A DNA stretch of 64,000 nucleotides from SLFH01 sp050486265 (GCA_050486265.1 JBJHCY010000001.1:186001-250000), one strand, 5' to 3'; positions 9,813-18,344 are shown, numbered from the stretch's first letter. Program-made: numbers and translations. The notes: a model not told the origin generated them from the sequence alone.

Positions 9813-10399
9813 CGGGTCTCGCGTCGTCCGGTCAGAGACGGGTCGATGGAAGTGCTGGATTCGAGCAGGTCGCGGAGGCGTCGGCGCCCGCGGTGCAGGT
9901 GGCTCTTGACGGTGCCCTCGGGCATCTGGAGCTGCTCGGCGATCAGGGCGATCGGCCAGTCGAGCTGGTGGAAGAGCACGAGGACCTCACGCTGCTCGGC
10001 CGAAACCCGGAGCAGGGCCCTTTGGAGCTCGTCGCGGGCCCGCTCGCCGCTCTCGGCGTCGGCGATCGGAGATCCCGGGTCGCTCGGGCGGGCGGCGGTC
10101 CCCGAGATCGCGTCGGTGTCGTACGCCGGACGCATCTTCTGGCCCGCGTTGACCAGCAGACGCCGGGCGATGGTGAACAGCCAAGTCGAGAATCGGAAGC
10201 GGTTGTCGAACCGGTGCAGGTTGCCCAATACGCGGACGAACGCCTCCTGTGCGATGTCCTCGGCGAGGTCGGGCTTGCCCGAGAGCCGGAGCAGGTAGGC
10301 GTACAGCGATCGCTGGTGCGCTCGGATCAGGGCCGCCGCGGAGTCTTTACACCCCGTGGCGGCGTCCTCGATCAGACGCTGCTCCTCGTGTCGGTCCAT
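9809..10399 (-). CDS. RNA polymerase ECF sigma factor (sigma-70 family)
   Basis: I take the ATG at 10399, which gives a 196-residue protein beginning MDRHEEQRLIEDA with AGGA about 10 nt upstream. Longer in-frame starts add only a non-conserved tail. Region 2 (about residues 20-90) includes the DLAEDIAQEAFVRVL segment and FRFSTWLFTIARRL. Region 4 (about residues 130-180) contains the helix-turn-helix IALIAEQLQMPEGTVKSHL. The protein directs RNA polymerase to a specific promoter set, probably its own included, and is presumably held inactive by the coupled downstream membrane protein. The stimulus and regulon are unknown. Confidence 0.93.
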   Translation of the reverse strand: MDRHEEQRLIEDAATGCKDSAAALIRAHQRSLYAYLLRLSGKPDLAEDIAQEAFVRVLGNLHRFDNRFRFSTWLFTIARRLLVNAGQKMRPAYDTDAISGTAARPSDPGSPIADAESGERARDELQRALLRVSAEQREVLVLFHQLDWPIALIAEQLQMPEGTVKSHLHRGRRRLRDLLESSTSIDPSLTGRRETR

Positions 10400-10528
10400 T
10401 TCGGCGATTCCTGTCTGGAGTATACGGGGCGGCGGAGGTCGAGTTGCGGCCGAACTTCTCCCAGTTCGATATCGGGCCGGGGCGGTTTCTGAGGGCATAA
10501 ACCAGCCGATCGGCCTCTCTCCATACGA

Positions 10529-10559
10529 CAACAGGCCCGGCACTGTGCCGGGCCTGTTG
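10529..10559 (-). terminator. Perfect 15-bp hairpin downstream of the B12-fold gene
   Basis: The arms CAACAGGCCCGGCAC (10529-10543) and GTGCCGGGCCTGTTG (10545-10559) form a perfect stem around a single central base. It lies 22 nt past the stop codon of the minus-strand B12-fold gene. It is followed on that strand only by TCGTATGG, with no U-tract, so termination strength is uncertain, but the position fits a transcription end. Confidence 0.7.
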
Positions 10560-10580
10560 GGTTGAGGTTGATCGGACGAT

Positions 10581-11285
10581 TCAGGCGGCGGTGCGGGTCT
10601 TGCGGCGGCGCCCGACGGTCCGCTGCTCGGGCTCGGCCTTGCGGTCGGGGTGGTTGACCAGCTCGTCGACGAGGTCCAGCGGGTCGGCGGCCCAGAGGTC
10701 GGCGCCGATCTCCTCGGCCAGGCCGTCGGCCCGGTTGAAGACCCCGCCCCCCACGACGATCTGCAGGTCCGGCACCGCGTTGATCTCGTGGATCGTGTCG
10801 ATCACCTGGCGGACGGCGGGGAGGTCCTGCGGGCTCGGGCAGAACATCAGCAGGGCGTCCGGACGGTTGGTGTGGACATGGTCGAGGATCTCGTCGGCCG
10901 GGATGCCCCCGCCGGCGAAGGCGACGGTAAACCCGTTGGCCTCCAGCATGTCCACCGCCATCTGCACGCCCAGGTCATCCGCGTCGGTCGGCCCGCCCAC
11001 AGCAAACACCCGCTTGTTGCGGGAGGGGGCCCGCACGATCGAGGCCGAGGTCTGGTCGGCCAGCACCCGCAGCAGCCGGACGGACATCCGGTAGCTCAGG
11101 GCCGAGAGCTGGTCGTTTCGGTTGAGCTTCTCGATCATCTCGTAGGTCGGCCAGAAGAGCTCGACGATGAGGTCGGTCGCTTCGGGGAGTGTGGGCGAGG
11201 CGTCGCGGACGACCCCCCGGGCCGCGTCGCGGTCGCCGCTGACAAGGGCCTCCAAAAACCGTTCGATCAGAGCATCGTGTGACAT
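10581..11285 (-). CDS. B12-binding-fold protein lacking the cobalamin ligand histidine
   Basis: The ATG at 11285 gives 234 residues. An N-terminal helical bundle (about 1-88) resembles the B12-binding-2 cap of corrinoid proteins, and a Rossmann-like domain (about 92-215) contains FAVGGPTDADDLG, a GGGIPADEIL turn and VVGGGVFN. The last two are typical of the cobalamin-binding module. The DxHxxG motif that supplies the lower axial histidine is D101-A-D103-D-L-G106 here, so the histidine is replaced by Asp. The C-terminus is a basic tail (VGRRRKTRTAA). It could be a sensor that binds a cofactor differently (heme, or base-on cobalamin) or none. It lies downstream of ubiE on the same strand. Confidence 0.8.
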   Translation of the reverse strand: MSHDALIERFLEALVSGDRDAARGVVRDASPTLPEATDLIVELFWPTYEMIEKLNRNDQLSALSYRMSVRLLRVLADQTSASIVRAPSRNKRVFAVGGPTDADDLGVQMAVDMLEANGFTVAFAGGGIPADEILDHVHTNRPDALLMFCPSPQDLPAVRQVIDTIHEINAVPDLQIVVGGGVFNRADGLAEEIGADLWAADPLDLVDELVNHPDRKAEPEQRTVGRRRKTRTAA

Positions 11286-11608
11286 CAGGGAACCTCCGCC
11301 GATCCGTGGCGATGAGACCTGCCACGCCGGAGGCAGCATCCGGCGTGTCCGCGTCGGGGCCGGTTCCACCTGGCCTCTCTGCTGAGTTGTTCTGAAGTCC
11401 GGGGGTCCCCACCGGGCCGCAAGCCACCAGCCGCGACGGGGTGTGACATCGTCGCCGGGCCCGCAAACGCATTCAGCTTTGGGGCATGTTTCCTGAGGGA
11501 TGGTCCGAGAGCCGTTCGCGTCTGATAACCGCTTGGCGTCGGCTCGGCCCGGAGTTGGGCGGACCCCTTGGTTACCGGTCTTACGCAAACGCGCAACAAA
11601 CTGGCGAA
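11286..11608. other. Intergenic region between ubiE and the B12-fold gene
   Basis: No gene is supported here. The notable structure is the inverted repeat CACGCCGGA (11323-11331) / TCCGGCGTG (11339-11347), 9-bp arms with a 7-nt loop, about 40 nt upstream of the B12-fold start codon on the minus strand. It could be a 5'-leader hairpin or an operator. The rest has no clear promoter or U-tract. Confidence 0.5.
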
Positions 11609-12475
11609 CTACGCAGAACGCCGTGCTCGATAACACGCAACGATCCCCAGAGTCAGGCTCCGGGCACGCGAATCTTCGAATCCGGCTCGCCCGATTGCGC
11701 CCAGAAGCTCGTCGCGCGACATGAACGAACCAACAGACTTCGGCAGGTACCGGTATGCGCCGGACCGGTCGCGGCTGATCAGGGTCGCAGTCCGGGGCAT
11801 CAGCCACCCTGCGTAGAAATCGTTCATCCAGCGGACCGGCGGGAAGCGGGGCCGGTCGAACTCGAGGATGATCAGCCGCCCGCCCGGTTTGAGCACCCTG
11901 AAAAACTCCGCCAGGGCCCGGTGCGGTTCCTGCACATTGCGGATCCCGAAGGCGATCGAGACCACATCGCACGAGGCGTCGGCGAGGGGGAGTTGCTGGG
12001 CGTCGCCCCGGATATAGGTGATCTTGCTCCGGACGCCCTCGCCGCGCCGGTCTTTCTTTACCTCGGCGAGCTGGAGCATCTCGTGGGTGAAGTCGATCCC
12101 GATCACCGCCTTGGCGGGGCTGCGGGCGAAGGCCTCGGTCAGATCCCCCGTCCCGCAGGCGATGTCGGCGACGGTGTCCCCCTCGCGGACCTGGGCCTGC
12201 CGCACGGCGAACCGGCGCCACGCCTGGTCGCGCCACAAGGAATGCACGCGGTTGTTCAGGTCGTAGCTGCGGGCGATCGAGGCGAACATGCGCCGGACCT
12301 TCTCCGCCTTCTGCTCGTCCTGGTGGAGGGTGTCGAGGTCGCTGTCGGACCAGACGGTGTCCGCCGGATTACCGGGCCCCGCGGGGAGGGGCGTGGTACC
12401 CTTTGATGTCTCGGCCCCGCCCGACGGCGGGGGCGGGTTGGTCGAACGGGCGGACTCGTCGGTGGTCGGGGGCAT
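11609..12475 (-). CDS. ubiE: Demethylmenaquinone/ubiquinone methyltransferase UbiE/MenG
   Basis: This 288-residue class I SAM methyltransferase has the UbiE/MenG signatures: MFASIARSYDLNNRVHSLW near residues 63-81, the SAM motif VADIACGTGDL (residues 102-112), and GIDFTHEMLQLAE. It C-methylates the quinone ring late in menaquinone or ubiquinone synthesis; menaquinone is the usual quinone of planctomycetes. It has an unusual Pro/Ser/Thr-rich N-terminal extension of about 45 residues compared with the ~250-residue family. The start may therefore be further downstream, but no better internal start with a ribosome binding site is evident. Confidence 0.92.
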   Translation of the reverse strand: MPPTTDESARSTNPPPPSGGAETSKGTTPLPAGPGNPADTVWSDSDLDTLHQDEQKAEKVRRMFASIARSYDLNNRVHSLWRDQAWRRFAVRQAQVREGDTVADIACGTGDLTEAFARSPAKAVIGIDFTHEMLQLAEVKKDRRGEGVRSKITYIRGDAQQLPLADASCDVVSIAFGIRNVQEPHRALAEFFRVLKPGGRLIILEFDRPRFPPVRWMNDFYAGWLMPRTATLISRDRSGAYRYLPKSVGSFMSRDELLGAIGRAGFEDSRARSLTLGIVACYRARRSA

Positions 12476-12543
12476 CGGCGATGGTATTTCAGAACGAACG
12501 GTCGGGGCCGGGGGCTTCGGCCTTAGGCGAGAGGCGGATCCAC

Positions 12544-13521
12544 ATGTTCAACAGATTCAGACAGTCGGGCGGCGTGAGCGGGCTGGCGGCGGTGGGGCTG
12601 ATCGGGCTGCTGCTGGGCGCGGGTGCCGCGACGACGGGCTGCAGCACGAACCCCGCGACGGGGCGTCGGTCGCTGACGCTTCTTTCGTGGGAGCAAGAGC
12701 GGGCCTTGGGGGCCGAGGCGGCGCCGCAGCTGACCCAGGAGTTCGGGGGCCAGGTTCAGGACGAGCAGCTCCGCGCGTTCACGCGGCGTGTGGGCGAGTC
12801 GATGATCCCGCACATCGAGAGCGGCGTGCCCGAGCTCGATTGGGAGTTCATCATGCTCGACTCCGATGTGATCAACGCCTTCGCCCTCCCGGGCGGGAAG
12901 GTGTACATCACGCGGGATCTGGCGTCGCGGATGACCAACGAGGCGCAGTTCGCCGCGGTGATCGGGCACGAGATCGGCCATGTGACCGCCCGGCACGGCA
13001 ACCAGCGGATCAGCAACCAGATCGGCTTCAATGTCCTGCTCGCCGGGCTGGCGATCGGCGTGGGCGTCTCCGACCAGGACAGCTCGTTCCGCCGCTACGG
13101 CGAGGTCGGGCTGCCGGCCCTGGCGATCGGCGGCAACCTCGTGCTGCTCAGCTACGGGCGGAACGAAGAGCTCGAGGCGGACATGCTCGGCGTCCGCTAC
13201 ATGACCGGCGCCGGCTACGACCCGATCGGCGCGCTGCAGGTGCAGCAGCTCCTGGGCAGCCTCGCCGGGGGCGAGCGCCCGCCGGAGTTCCTGTCGACCC
13301 ACCCGCACTCGGAAACCCGGATCGACGCGATCAACCGCCTGCTGCGGGGCGAGTACGCCCACACGCAGGACAACCCCGAGTTCCGGACCTACGAGGACCG
13401 CTACCAGCGCGAGGTGCTGTCGAGGATCCGCAGGCGTGCGGCCGATGACGGGTCTTTCGATCTGGCTCACGCCGCGTCGTGGTGCCTGCACTGCGCGATG
13501 GCGGAGGCGGAGCGGGAGTAA
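12544..13521 (+). CDS. M48-family metalloprotease, lipoprotein
   Basis: The ATG at 12544 opens a lipoprotein signal: MFNRFRQ, a hydrophobic core, then ATTGC with the lipid-modified C33. The mature part is a peptidase M48 domain with H142-E-I-G-H146 as the zinc site and E211 (in ELEADMLG) as the third ligand. The protein of 325 residues resembles periplasmic M48 proteases such as BepA/LoiP, which guard outer-membrane protein assembly, but lacks a clear TPR tail. The following RTYEDRYQREVL segment is helical. It is divergent from ubiE and first in a plus-strand run of membrane-protein genes. Confidence 0.9.
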   Translation: MFNRFRQSGGVSGLAAVGLIGLLLGAGAATTGCSTNPATGRRSLTLLSWEQERALGAEAAPQLTQEFGGQVQDEQLRAFTRRVGESMIPHIESGVPELDWEFIMLDSDVINAFALPGGKVYITRDLASRMTNEAQFAAVIGHEIGHVTARHGNQRISNQIGFNVLLAGLAIGVGVSDQDSSFRRYGEVGLPALAIGGNLVLLSYGRNEELEADMLGVRYMTGAGYDPIGALQVQQLLGSLAGGERPPEFLSTHPHSETRIDAINRLLRGEYAHTQDNPEFRTYEDRYQREVLSRIRRRAADDGSFDLAHAASWCLHCAMAEAERE

Positions 13522-13572
13522 GCGTTCGGGCGCAGGCCGCGGCGGTAGCGGGCGACCGGCAAGGGGGCAGCG

Positions 13573-13824
13573 ATGAACGACGAGGCAAGTGCGGACGGGA
13601 CGCCGGCGAGCAAGGGGTTTTCGGCCGACAACGCGTTGGTATTGCTCGGCGTGGCGCTGCCGCTGACGGTGTCGCTCGCGATCGTCTGGATGCTCGCGCC
13701 CGACGGACGCTGGCTGGCGATCCTGCTGGGGGCGGTGTTGCTGCTCAACGCGGTCTGGTGGCTGCGGCTTTGGGCGAGGGTTCGGAGGAAGGACCGGCGG
13801 GGGGCTGAGCGAGGGGCGCGATGA
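13573..13824 (+). CDS. Small two-TM membrane protein, 83 aa
   Basis: The product has two membrane helices (about residues 21-41 and 47-67) with a short GRW loop, a polar N-terminal tail and a basic C-terminal tail (VRRKDRRGAERGAR), which suggests both ends are cytoplasmic. No family was recognised. It follows the M48 gene by 51 nt and overlaps the next gene by 4 nt (ATGA), so the next gene is translationally coupled to it. Confidence 0.75.
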   Translation: MNDEASADGTPASKGFSADNALVLLGVALPLTVSLAIVWMLAPDGRWLAILLGAVLLLNAVWWLRLWARVRRKDRRGAERGAR

Positions 13825-14594
13825 CGAGCGGATTGGCCGGGCTGTGCTTCGGGGAGTTTGATGACGCCGGTCAGGCCGTGTTTCATCGCGAGCTCTTCGC
13901 CCGCTATGCCGCCTTACTGCGCGATGAGGATCGATTGCGAAACTCCGTCTTGTGGCCGAGGGTGGTAGACCCGGGAGTGGGTCAGGTCGAACTTGAACCT
14001 CAGGAGTTTTTGGACGAGTTGCGTCGCTATCTCGAAGCCGCCGATCCCGACGCTGAGGCGGAATTCGAGTTGTTCGAGGAGCTTGAAAGCCGGGCCTTTT
14101 ATCTGACACCCGCATACATCGACCGGGCGCAGGACCCGGTGGATGCCGAATTGCTCTCGATTTCCCCGTACATCCTCGTGCAGCATTTCTGTCGGTTCGG
14201 GTTTGCGCCGCACTTCTTCCATGAGGTGGCCGCCGCATTGCTCTGCGTCGCGAGGAACGCCGATGAAGACTTCGTGGTGCTGCTCTACAATGCGATGCAG
14301 GAGTGCCTCGCCCGAGGACTTACGCCAAACCCGGAGTATCAAGAACTAGACGGATTCGCAGCGCTTACGCAATTTCTGGTCGGATGCGTGGGCATTGAAC
14401 TGCACCAGCGGATGGTGCTGACGGTCGACCTTGAAGAAGATTGCGGGTTCGGGATATTCGATCGGATCGCCGTGGGCCGGGACGAGGCCCAGGCCTCGAG
14501 CGAGCCCGCCGAAACGCAAAGCGGTGATGCGATGCTGTTGCGGTACTTCAATCAGGGCGTTGTGCGGTTGAAGCCGCAGCTACCTCCAGATTAG
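13821..14594 (+). CDS. Hypothetical soluble protein, 257 aa
   Basis: The gene starts with an ATG overlapping the stop of the two-TM protein gene. The product is acidic, mostly helical, with a Phe/Tyr-rich central part (SPYILVQHFCRFGFAPHFF). It has no signal peptide and no membrane span. Codon use here is less GC-biased than in its neighbours (several TTG, AAT and CTA-type codons), which could indicate recent acquisition or relaxed selection. I do not recognise the family. Confidence 0.7.
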   Translation: MTSGLAGLCFGEFDDAGQAVFHRELFARYAALLRDEDRLRNSVLWPRVVDPGVGQVELEPQEFLDELRRYLEAADPDAEAEFELFEELESRAFYLTPAYIDRAQDPVDAELLSISPYILVQHFCRFGFAPHFFHEVAAALLCVARNADEDFVVLLYNAMQECLARGLTPNPEYQELDGFAALTQFLVGCVGIELHQRMVLTVDLEEDCGFGIFDRIAVGRDEAQASSEPAETQSGDAMLLRYFNQGVVRLKPQLPPD

Positions 14595-14620
14595 CTTTCC
14601 GCTTCGGCGACCGGTCGGGT

Positions 14621-15232
14621 ATGCGCGCAACAAGACTCCGGGCCGTGTTCGAACGCACAGCGATGAAAGACACCGAAGCCAGGGCTATGCTGAAGCGGAA
14701 CCGATCGGACGCCGACGGTCCGACCCTCGTCTCGCTCCCGGTCTTTTGGGTCATCTTTCTGCTGTTTATCTGCATGATGCTGGTGATGACGGCGCTGTGG
14801 GCGCCCGGTCCGGCCGAACGGGTGTTCAGGGCGGGGAGCTACCAGCAGACGACCGGCGTCATCGAAGACGCGGGCGTCGAGTTCACAGTCGATGCTGACG
14901 GCATTGCGGGCCACTACGGCTACGCGACATACACCTACGAGGTCGGCGGGCGGGCGTTCCGCTCCGAGCGGGTGTCGCATATCGACATCCCGCTTTCTGC
15001 CGCACGGTCGCGGCGGTTCACCGAGACCTACGCCCCCGGCGAGACCGTGACGGTGCACTACGACCCGCGTTGGCCGGGCCGGTCGGTGCTGCTGACGGAT
15101 TCGTCGTTGGGCGAGGCGATCGCCGCGCTGGCGATTATCGGGGCGATCTGGGCGTTGATTTTGGTGATGGGATCGGTGCTCTTTGTGCACACCCTCAAGC
15201 GGGCGAAGGCGGTTTCGCTGGGTCCTGCGTAG
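14621..15232 (+). CDS. DUF3592-type membrane protein
   Basis: A first membrane helix lies at about residues 37-60. It is followed by an extracytoplasmic beta domain (TGVIEDAGVEF, YATYTYEVGGRAFRSERV, YAPGETVTVHYDPRWPGRSVL) and a second helix near the C-terminus (about 168-190). The pattern of a conserved beta domain ending in a VxYDPxxP-like motif between two helices is typical of DUF3592 proteins, whose function is unknown. I give the ATG at 14621; the in-frame ATG at 14663 is an equally possible start that would remove 14 residues. Confidence 0.8.
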   Translation: MRATRLRAVFERTAMKDTEARAMLKRNRSDADGPTLVSLPVFWVIFLLFICMMLVMTALWAPGPAERVFRAGSYQQTTGVIEDAGVEFTVDADGIAGHYGYATYTYEVGGRAFRSERVSHIDIPLSAARSRRFTETYAPGETVTVHYDPRWPGRSVLLTDSSLGEAIAALAIIGAIWALILVMGSVLFVHTLKRAKAVSLGPA

Positions 15233-15282
15233 GCCTGGCGGCCGTGGCTACGGGGTCTCTTTTCCGATCAACGAAGTGCAAC

Positions 15283-15311
15283 CACTGGCGGTCGAGCCGC
15301 CAGTGCCACAG
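15283..15311 (-). repeat. Copy B of the CTGTGGCACTGGCGG hairpin element
   Basis: Arms CACTGGCGG (15283-15291) and CCGCCAGTG (15297-15305) surround a 5-nt loop, with the CTGTGG flank (CCACAG on the plus strand) at 15306-15311. It lies just beyond the stop of the minus-strand dipeptidase gene and is oriented with that gene, like copy A behind typA and copy C behind thrS. Here the U-tract is weak (GGTTGCAC). Confidence 0.75.
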
Positions 15312-15345
15312 AGCAAGCACACCGGCGGGTCACCGGCGTTCGCTC

Positions 15346-16386
15346 TCAAATCCCCCAATACCCAGCCCAGTTCCCCCACGCGAAGGCGTGGATGTCTTCG
15401 TCGTTCCAGCCGTGCGTTGCGAGGTGATCGGCGAGTTTGGCGAGGTCGGCGGGGAGGTTGATGTTTTCGGGCAGGCGGTCTGCCGCGAAGCCGCCGTCCA
15501 TGTCCGAGCCCAGCCCGATGTGCGCAGGGCCGACGAGGTCGCGCCAGTGTTCCAGATGTCTGCGGCAGTCCTCGATGGTCGCCCGTTCTTTGTCGGCCTT
15601 GGCGATGCCCGTGCGCAGGAAGCGTGAGCAGAGGTTCAGGCCGATGACGCCGCCGCGGCGGGCGATCTCTTTGGCGTGCTCGTCGGAGAGGTGTCGTTGT
15701 TCGTCGGGCTCCATGAGGGCGCGGGCGTTGGAGTGGCTGGCGATCACGGGGCCGTCCGAGTGCTCCAAGAGGTCGTCGAGCGAAGCGTCGGAGAGGTGGC
15801 TGGCGTCGTGGACAACGCCGAGGCGGTCGAGGGTCTCGACGAGCTCGCGCCCGATGGGTGTGAGGCCGGTGCGGGTGCCGTTGCCCCCGGCGTAGCGGGA
15901 GGAGGTCCACCAGGCGAGGCCGACGGCGATGACGCCTTGGGCGACCCACTCGTGGGCCTCGTCTGGCGAGGTGATCGGGTCGGCGCACTCCATGAGGACG
16001 CCCAGGCGGAGGGGGGCGGACGAACCCTTGGGCACGACCGAGCCGCGCCTGGGGAGCAGTTCGATCAGCCCCGCGTCGCGCCATGCGTGGTAGAGCTTGA
16101 GCTGGCGCATGCCCGCCCGCCAAGCGGCGTTCGCGTCGCCGGCGGGGTAGGCGAACGGGCCGTCCTCGGCGTCGGGGTCGTCGGGGTTGACCGACTCGGT
16201 GAAGATCGTGCCCAGGCAGGCGTGCACCCGGCCGTCTTTGAGGGTCGGCAGGGTGACGGCGGCGGGCTGGTAGCGCCCCCGGCAGTCGTCGACGCCGGTG
16301 TGCATGTCGCGCCCGACCTCGGCGAGGTAGGCCAGGTCGAGGTGGGCGTCGAACCAGCGTTCGGATCTGGGGGTTGGCTGGGGCAA
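15346..16386 (-). CDS. Membrane dipeptidase-like peptidase (M19 family)
   Basis: I place the start at a TTG at 16386-16384 because a strong AGGAG (16398-16394) precedes it by 7 nt, and because any longer start would run into the divergent zinc-ribbon gene. The 346-residue product has the M19 features: WFDAHLDLAY with metal ligands H15 and D17, and the later VVHDASHLSD pair of histidine ligands. It ends HAFAWGNWAGYWG, close to the usual C-terminal NWLRV-type region. M19 enzymes are binuclear zinc dipeptidases. There is no signal peptide, so it is probably cytoplasmic, unlike the mammalian renal enzyme. Confidence 0.88.
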   Translation of the reverse strand: MPQPTPRSERWFDAHLDLAYLAEVGRDMHTGVDDCRGRYQPAAVTLPTLKDGRVHACLGTIFTESVNPDDPDAEDGPFAYPAGDANAAWRAGMRQLKLYHAWRDAGLIELLPRRGSVVPKGSSAPLRLGVLMECADPITSPDEAHEWVAQGVIAVGLAWWTSSRYAGGNGTRTGLTPIGRELVETLDRLGVVHDASHLSDASLDDLLEHSDGPVIASHSNARALMEPDEQRHLSDEHAKEIARRGGVIGLNLCSRFLRTGIAKADKERATIEDCRRHLEHWRDLVGPAHIGLGSDMDGGFAADRLPENINLPADLAKLADHLATHGWNDEDIHAFAWGNWAGYWGI

Positions 16387-16462
16387 GGCGGGGCTCCTCG
16401 GCGGGGCTGCGTCGGGGCGGATTGCTGCGTGCGTTTGCGGGAGGGGATGGTAGACTGGGCCC

Positions 16463-16879
16463 ATGGAACACCCGCACGACCCGAAGATCCGCTGCCCGAA
16501 GGACCGCATGGTGATGGAGCGCATCCGCGTGGAGAACGCGGTGGATGTGGACCGGTGCGCCCACTGCGGGGGCATCTGGCTCGACGGCGGAGAGCTTGAA
16601 GATCTGCTCGGCTTGCCGGGCGGGGCGAAGGACCTGATCAGGCGTCTGGACTCGGGGGCGTACGACGACCACGGGGCGCTGGTGAACTCGTTCGGGGTGG
16701 GGGAGTGGGTCTGCCCCCGGGACGGGACGCAGCTGAGCGTGGTCAACGACGAGCAGCAGCAGCACATCGAGTACGAGCTCTGCCCGACTTGCGGGGGGAT
16801 GTACTTCGACGCGGGTGAGTTGGCCGACCTGAGCGAGTTCACGCTGGTCGAGCGACTGCGGGCGATTTTCAGCCGCTGA
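16463..16879 (+). CDS. Double zinc-ribbon protein (zf-TFIIB type), 138 aa
   Basis: The protein carries two similar zinc-ribbon units: C11-P-K-D ... C32-x2-C35-GGIWLDGGEL and, near residue 75 onward, CPRD ... CPTCGGMYFDAGEL. Each unit replaces the second cysteine of the first knuckle with Asp, a variant common in this family. The family is of unknown function, often near proteases or RNA-related genes. The gene is divergent from the dipeptidase gene and starts MEHPHDPKIRC at 16463. Confidence 0.88.
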   Translation: MEHPHDPKIRCPKDRMVMERIRVENAVDVDRCAHCGGIWLDGGELEDLLGLPGGAKDLIRRLDSGAYDDHGALVNSFGVGEWVCPRDGTQLSVVNDEQQQHIEYELCPTCGGMYFDAGELADLSEFTLVERLRAIFSR

Positions 16880-16962
16880 CGGGCCTCCTACCGTCCTGTC
16901 CGGCGCGGGCGTCGTGAGATGCCGTGCGCCGCGGGGGTGGTGGTGCTGGAAGGAGGCCGGGC

Positions 16963-17340
16963 GTGCAGCCGGGCGAACGGATCGTTTTGATGGTCGCGGT
17001 GATTCTGGCGGTGCTGGGCAATGTGCTCGCGCTGTTCATGTTTTTCCGCGTGGCGCCGACGGCGGACAACCTCCGGCCGGTGGTCCGGGAGGTGCTCCGT
17101 GAAAATGTCGGCGGGGAAGACGAATACACACAGGCGGTGCGGGAGGTCTGGGACCTCGTGCAGCCGATCTACCGGCGACTCGGCGTCGAGGAGCCGGCGA
17201 GCGTCCTGCTCACGGGGCGTCCGGAAAACCTGAAAGAAGCGCTCCGGCCGCTGTTCGAGGTGATCGACCAACTCGCCGAAGAGGCGGAGCTTGAGTACAG
17301 CCCGCCCGGGGGGCAGGAAGGAATCGAGGATGGTGGCTGA
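16963..17340 (+). CDS. Single-TM hypothetical protein, 125 aa
   Basis: A GTG at 16963 follows an excellent AAGGAGG (16950-16956) by 6 nt, so I prefer it to the upstream in-frame ATG at 16924. The product starts MQPGERIVLM, has one membrane helix (residues 6-28), and then an acidic helical extracytoplasmic or cytoplasmic domain. The next gene's ATG (17330) lies inside its 3' end, so the two are co-translated. No family was recognised. Confidence 0.72.
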   Translation: MQPGERIVLMVAVILAVLGNVLALFMFFRVAPTADNLRPVVREVLRENVGGEDEYTQAVREVWDLVQPIYRRLGVEEPASVLLTGRPENLKEALRPLFEVIDQLAEEAELEYSPPGGQEGIEDGG

Positions 17341-18181
17341 ATCGGATCGGGCTCTGGCGGGCGGGCTTGCGAGCGTCGAGCGCGGGGGACATCGACGCGG
17401 CGCCCGTCTGAGCGTTCGCGACGGCTGGCGTCGGGGCGACTGCCTGACGGGATGTCTGGTGGTCTTGGGGGTGCTGGCGATTCTGGGCGTGATCGCCGGG
17501 ATCTGGCTGGCCAACAACTGGCGCGACCTCGCGGCCGATGTCCTGACGCCCCCGCTGATTGAGGCGATCGAGCGTTCGGACATGACCGAGGAGGACAAGG
17601 TCCGGGTGGTCGCGCAGGTCGAGGCGCTCGCCCAGGAGTTCCGCGAGAAGAAAATCTCGCTGGAGGAGATGGGGCGTGTGATCGAAGAGATCGCCGAGAG
17701 CCCCGTGCTGCCCCTGGCGGCGGTGATGTTCGTCGAGACGCAGTACATCCGCGAGTCGGGGCTTTCTGAGGAAGAGAAGGCCGATGCGAGGATGCAGATC
17801 AGCCGATTCGCCAGAGGCGTGTTCGAGGAGAAGATCGAGGAAGACCGCATCCGTCATGTCGTCGAGCCGATCAGCGAGCCCGGCGCCACCGGCGACGACT
17901 TCGACATCCGCCCGCCCGACCGCGTCAGCGACGACGACCTGCGGGCGATGATCGAGCGCGCACGCGAGGAAGCCGACGCCGCCGAGATCCCCGAGGAGGA
18001 GTTCCGGGTCGACATCCCCGGCGAGTTGGAGCGGGCGATCGAGAAGGCGCTGGGACGCAGGCTGGACGCGACTCCGCGCGATACGCTGCCGCCGGAAGAA
18101 CCCGGCGAGCCCGCAGACCCCGCCGATCCCGGCGAAGGCGAGCAGCCTCCCGGCGAAACGCCCCCGCCCTCTGGCGGCTGA
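17330..18181 (+). CDS. Single-TM hypothetical protein with acidic helical domain, 283 aa
   Basis: The start MVAESDRAL at 17330 overlaps the end of the upstream gene by 11 nt and has GGAAGGA upstream. The protein has a cytoplasmic N-terminal tail of about 37 residues, one membrane helix (about residues 38-60, CLTGCLVVLGVLAILGVIAG), a long Glu-rich helical region that alternates helix-breakers, and a Pro/Glu/Gly-rich C-terminus. It ends two bases into the codon run before a strong terminator. With the upstream single-TM protein it makes a two-gene membrane operon of unknown function. Confidence 0.75.
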   Translation: MVAESDRALAGGLASVERGGHRRGARLSVRDGWRRGDCLTGCLVVLGVLAILGVIAGIWLANNWRDLAADVLTPPLIEAIERSDMTEEDKVRVVAQVEALAQEFREKKISLEEMGRVIEEIAESPVLPLAAVMFVETQYIRESGLSEEEKADARMQISRFARGVFEEKIEEDRIRHVVEPISEPGATGDDFDIRPPDRVSDDDLRAMIERAREEADAAEIPEEEFRVDIPGELERAIEKALGRRLDATPRDTLPPEEPGEPADPADPGEGEQPPGETPPPSGG

Positions 18182-18210
18182 ATACTTCAGCGAAGTGCAT
18201 GAACGCAACA

Positions 18211-18240
18211 ACACCGGCCGATCTCGGCCGGTGTTTTTCT
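18211..18240 (+). terminator. Intrinsic terminator
   Basis: Arms ACACCGGCCG (18211-18220) and CGGCCGGTGT (18225-18234) enclose a 4-nt loop and are followed by a T-run at 18234-18238. It lies 29 nt after the stop codon of the acidic membrane protein gene and fits a rho-independent terminator well. Confidence 0.92.
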
Positions 18241-18344
18241 TTGGGGATGTGCAATCAGGTCATAGGTCGCGATGCCGAGTTCCTTCGGAGCGCAGAAGAA
18301 CTGCCCGCGAACGCTGCCGCTTCGATCTGCGAGGCGAGGCTCGC

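Noticed and set aside
16387..16842. Longer start for the M19 dipeptidase (to about 498 residues)
   Set aside because: The extra N-terminal part overlaps the divergent zinc-ribbon gene and has unlike composition, while the TTG at 16386 has an ideal ribosome binding site.
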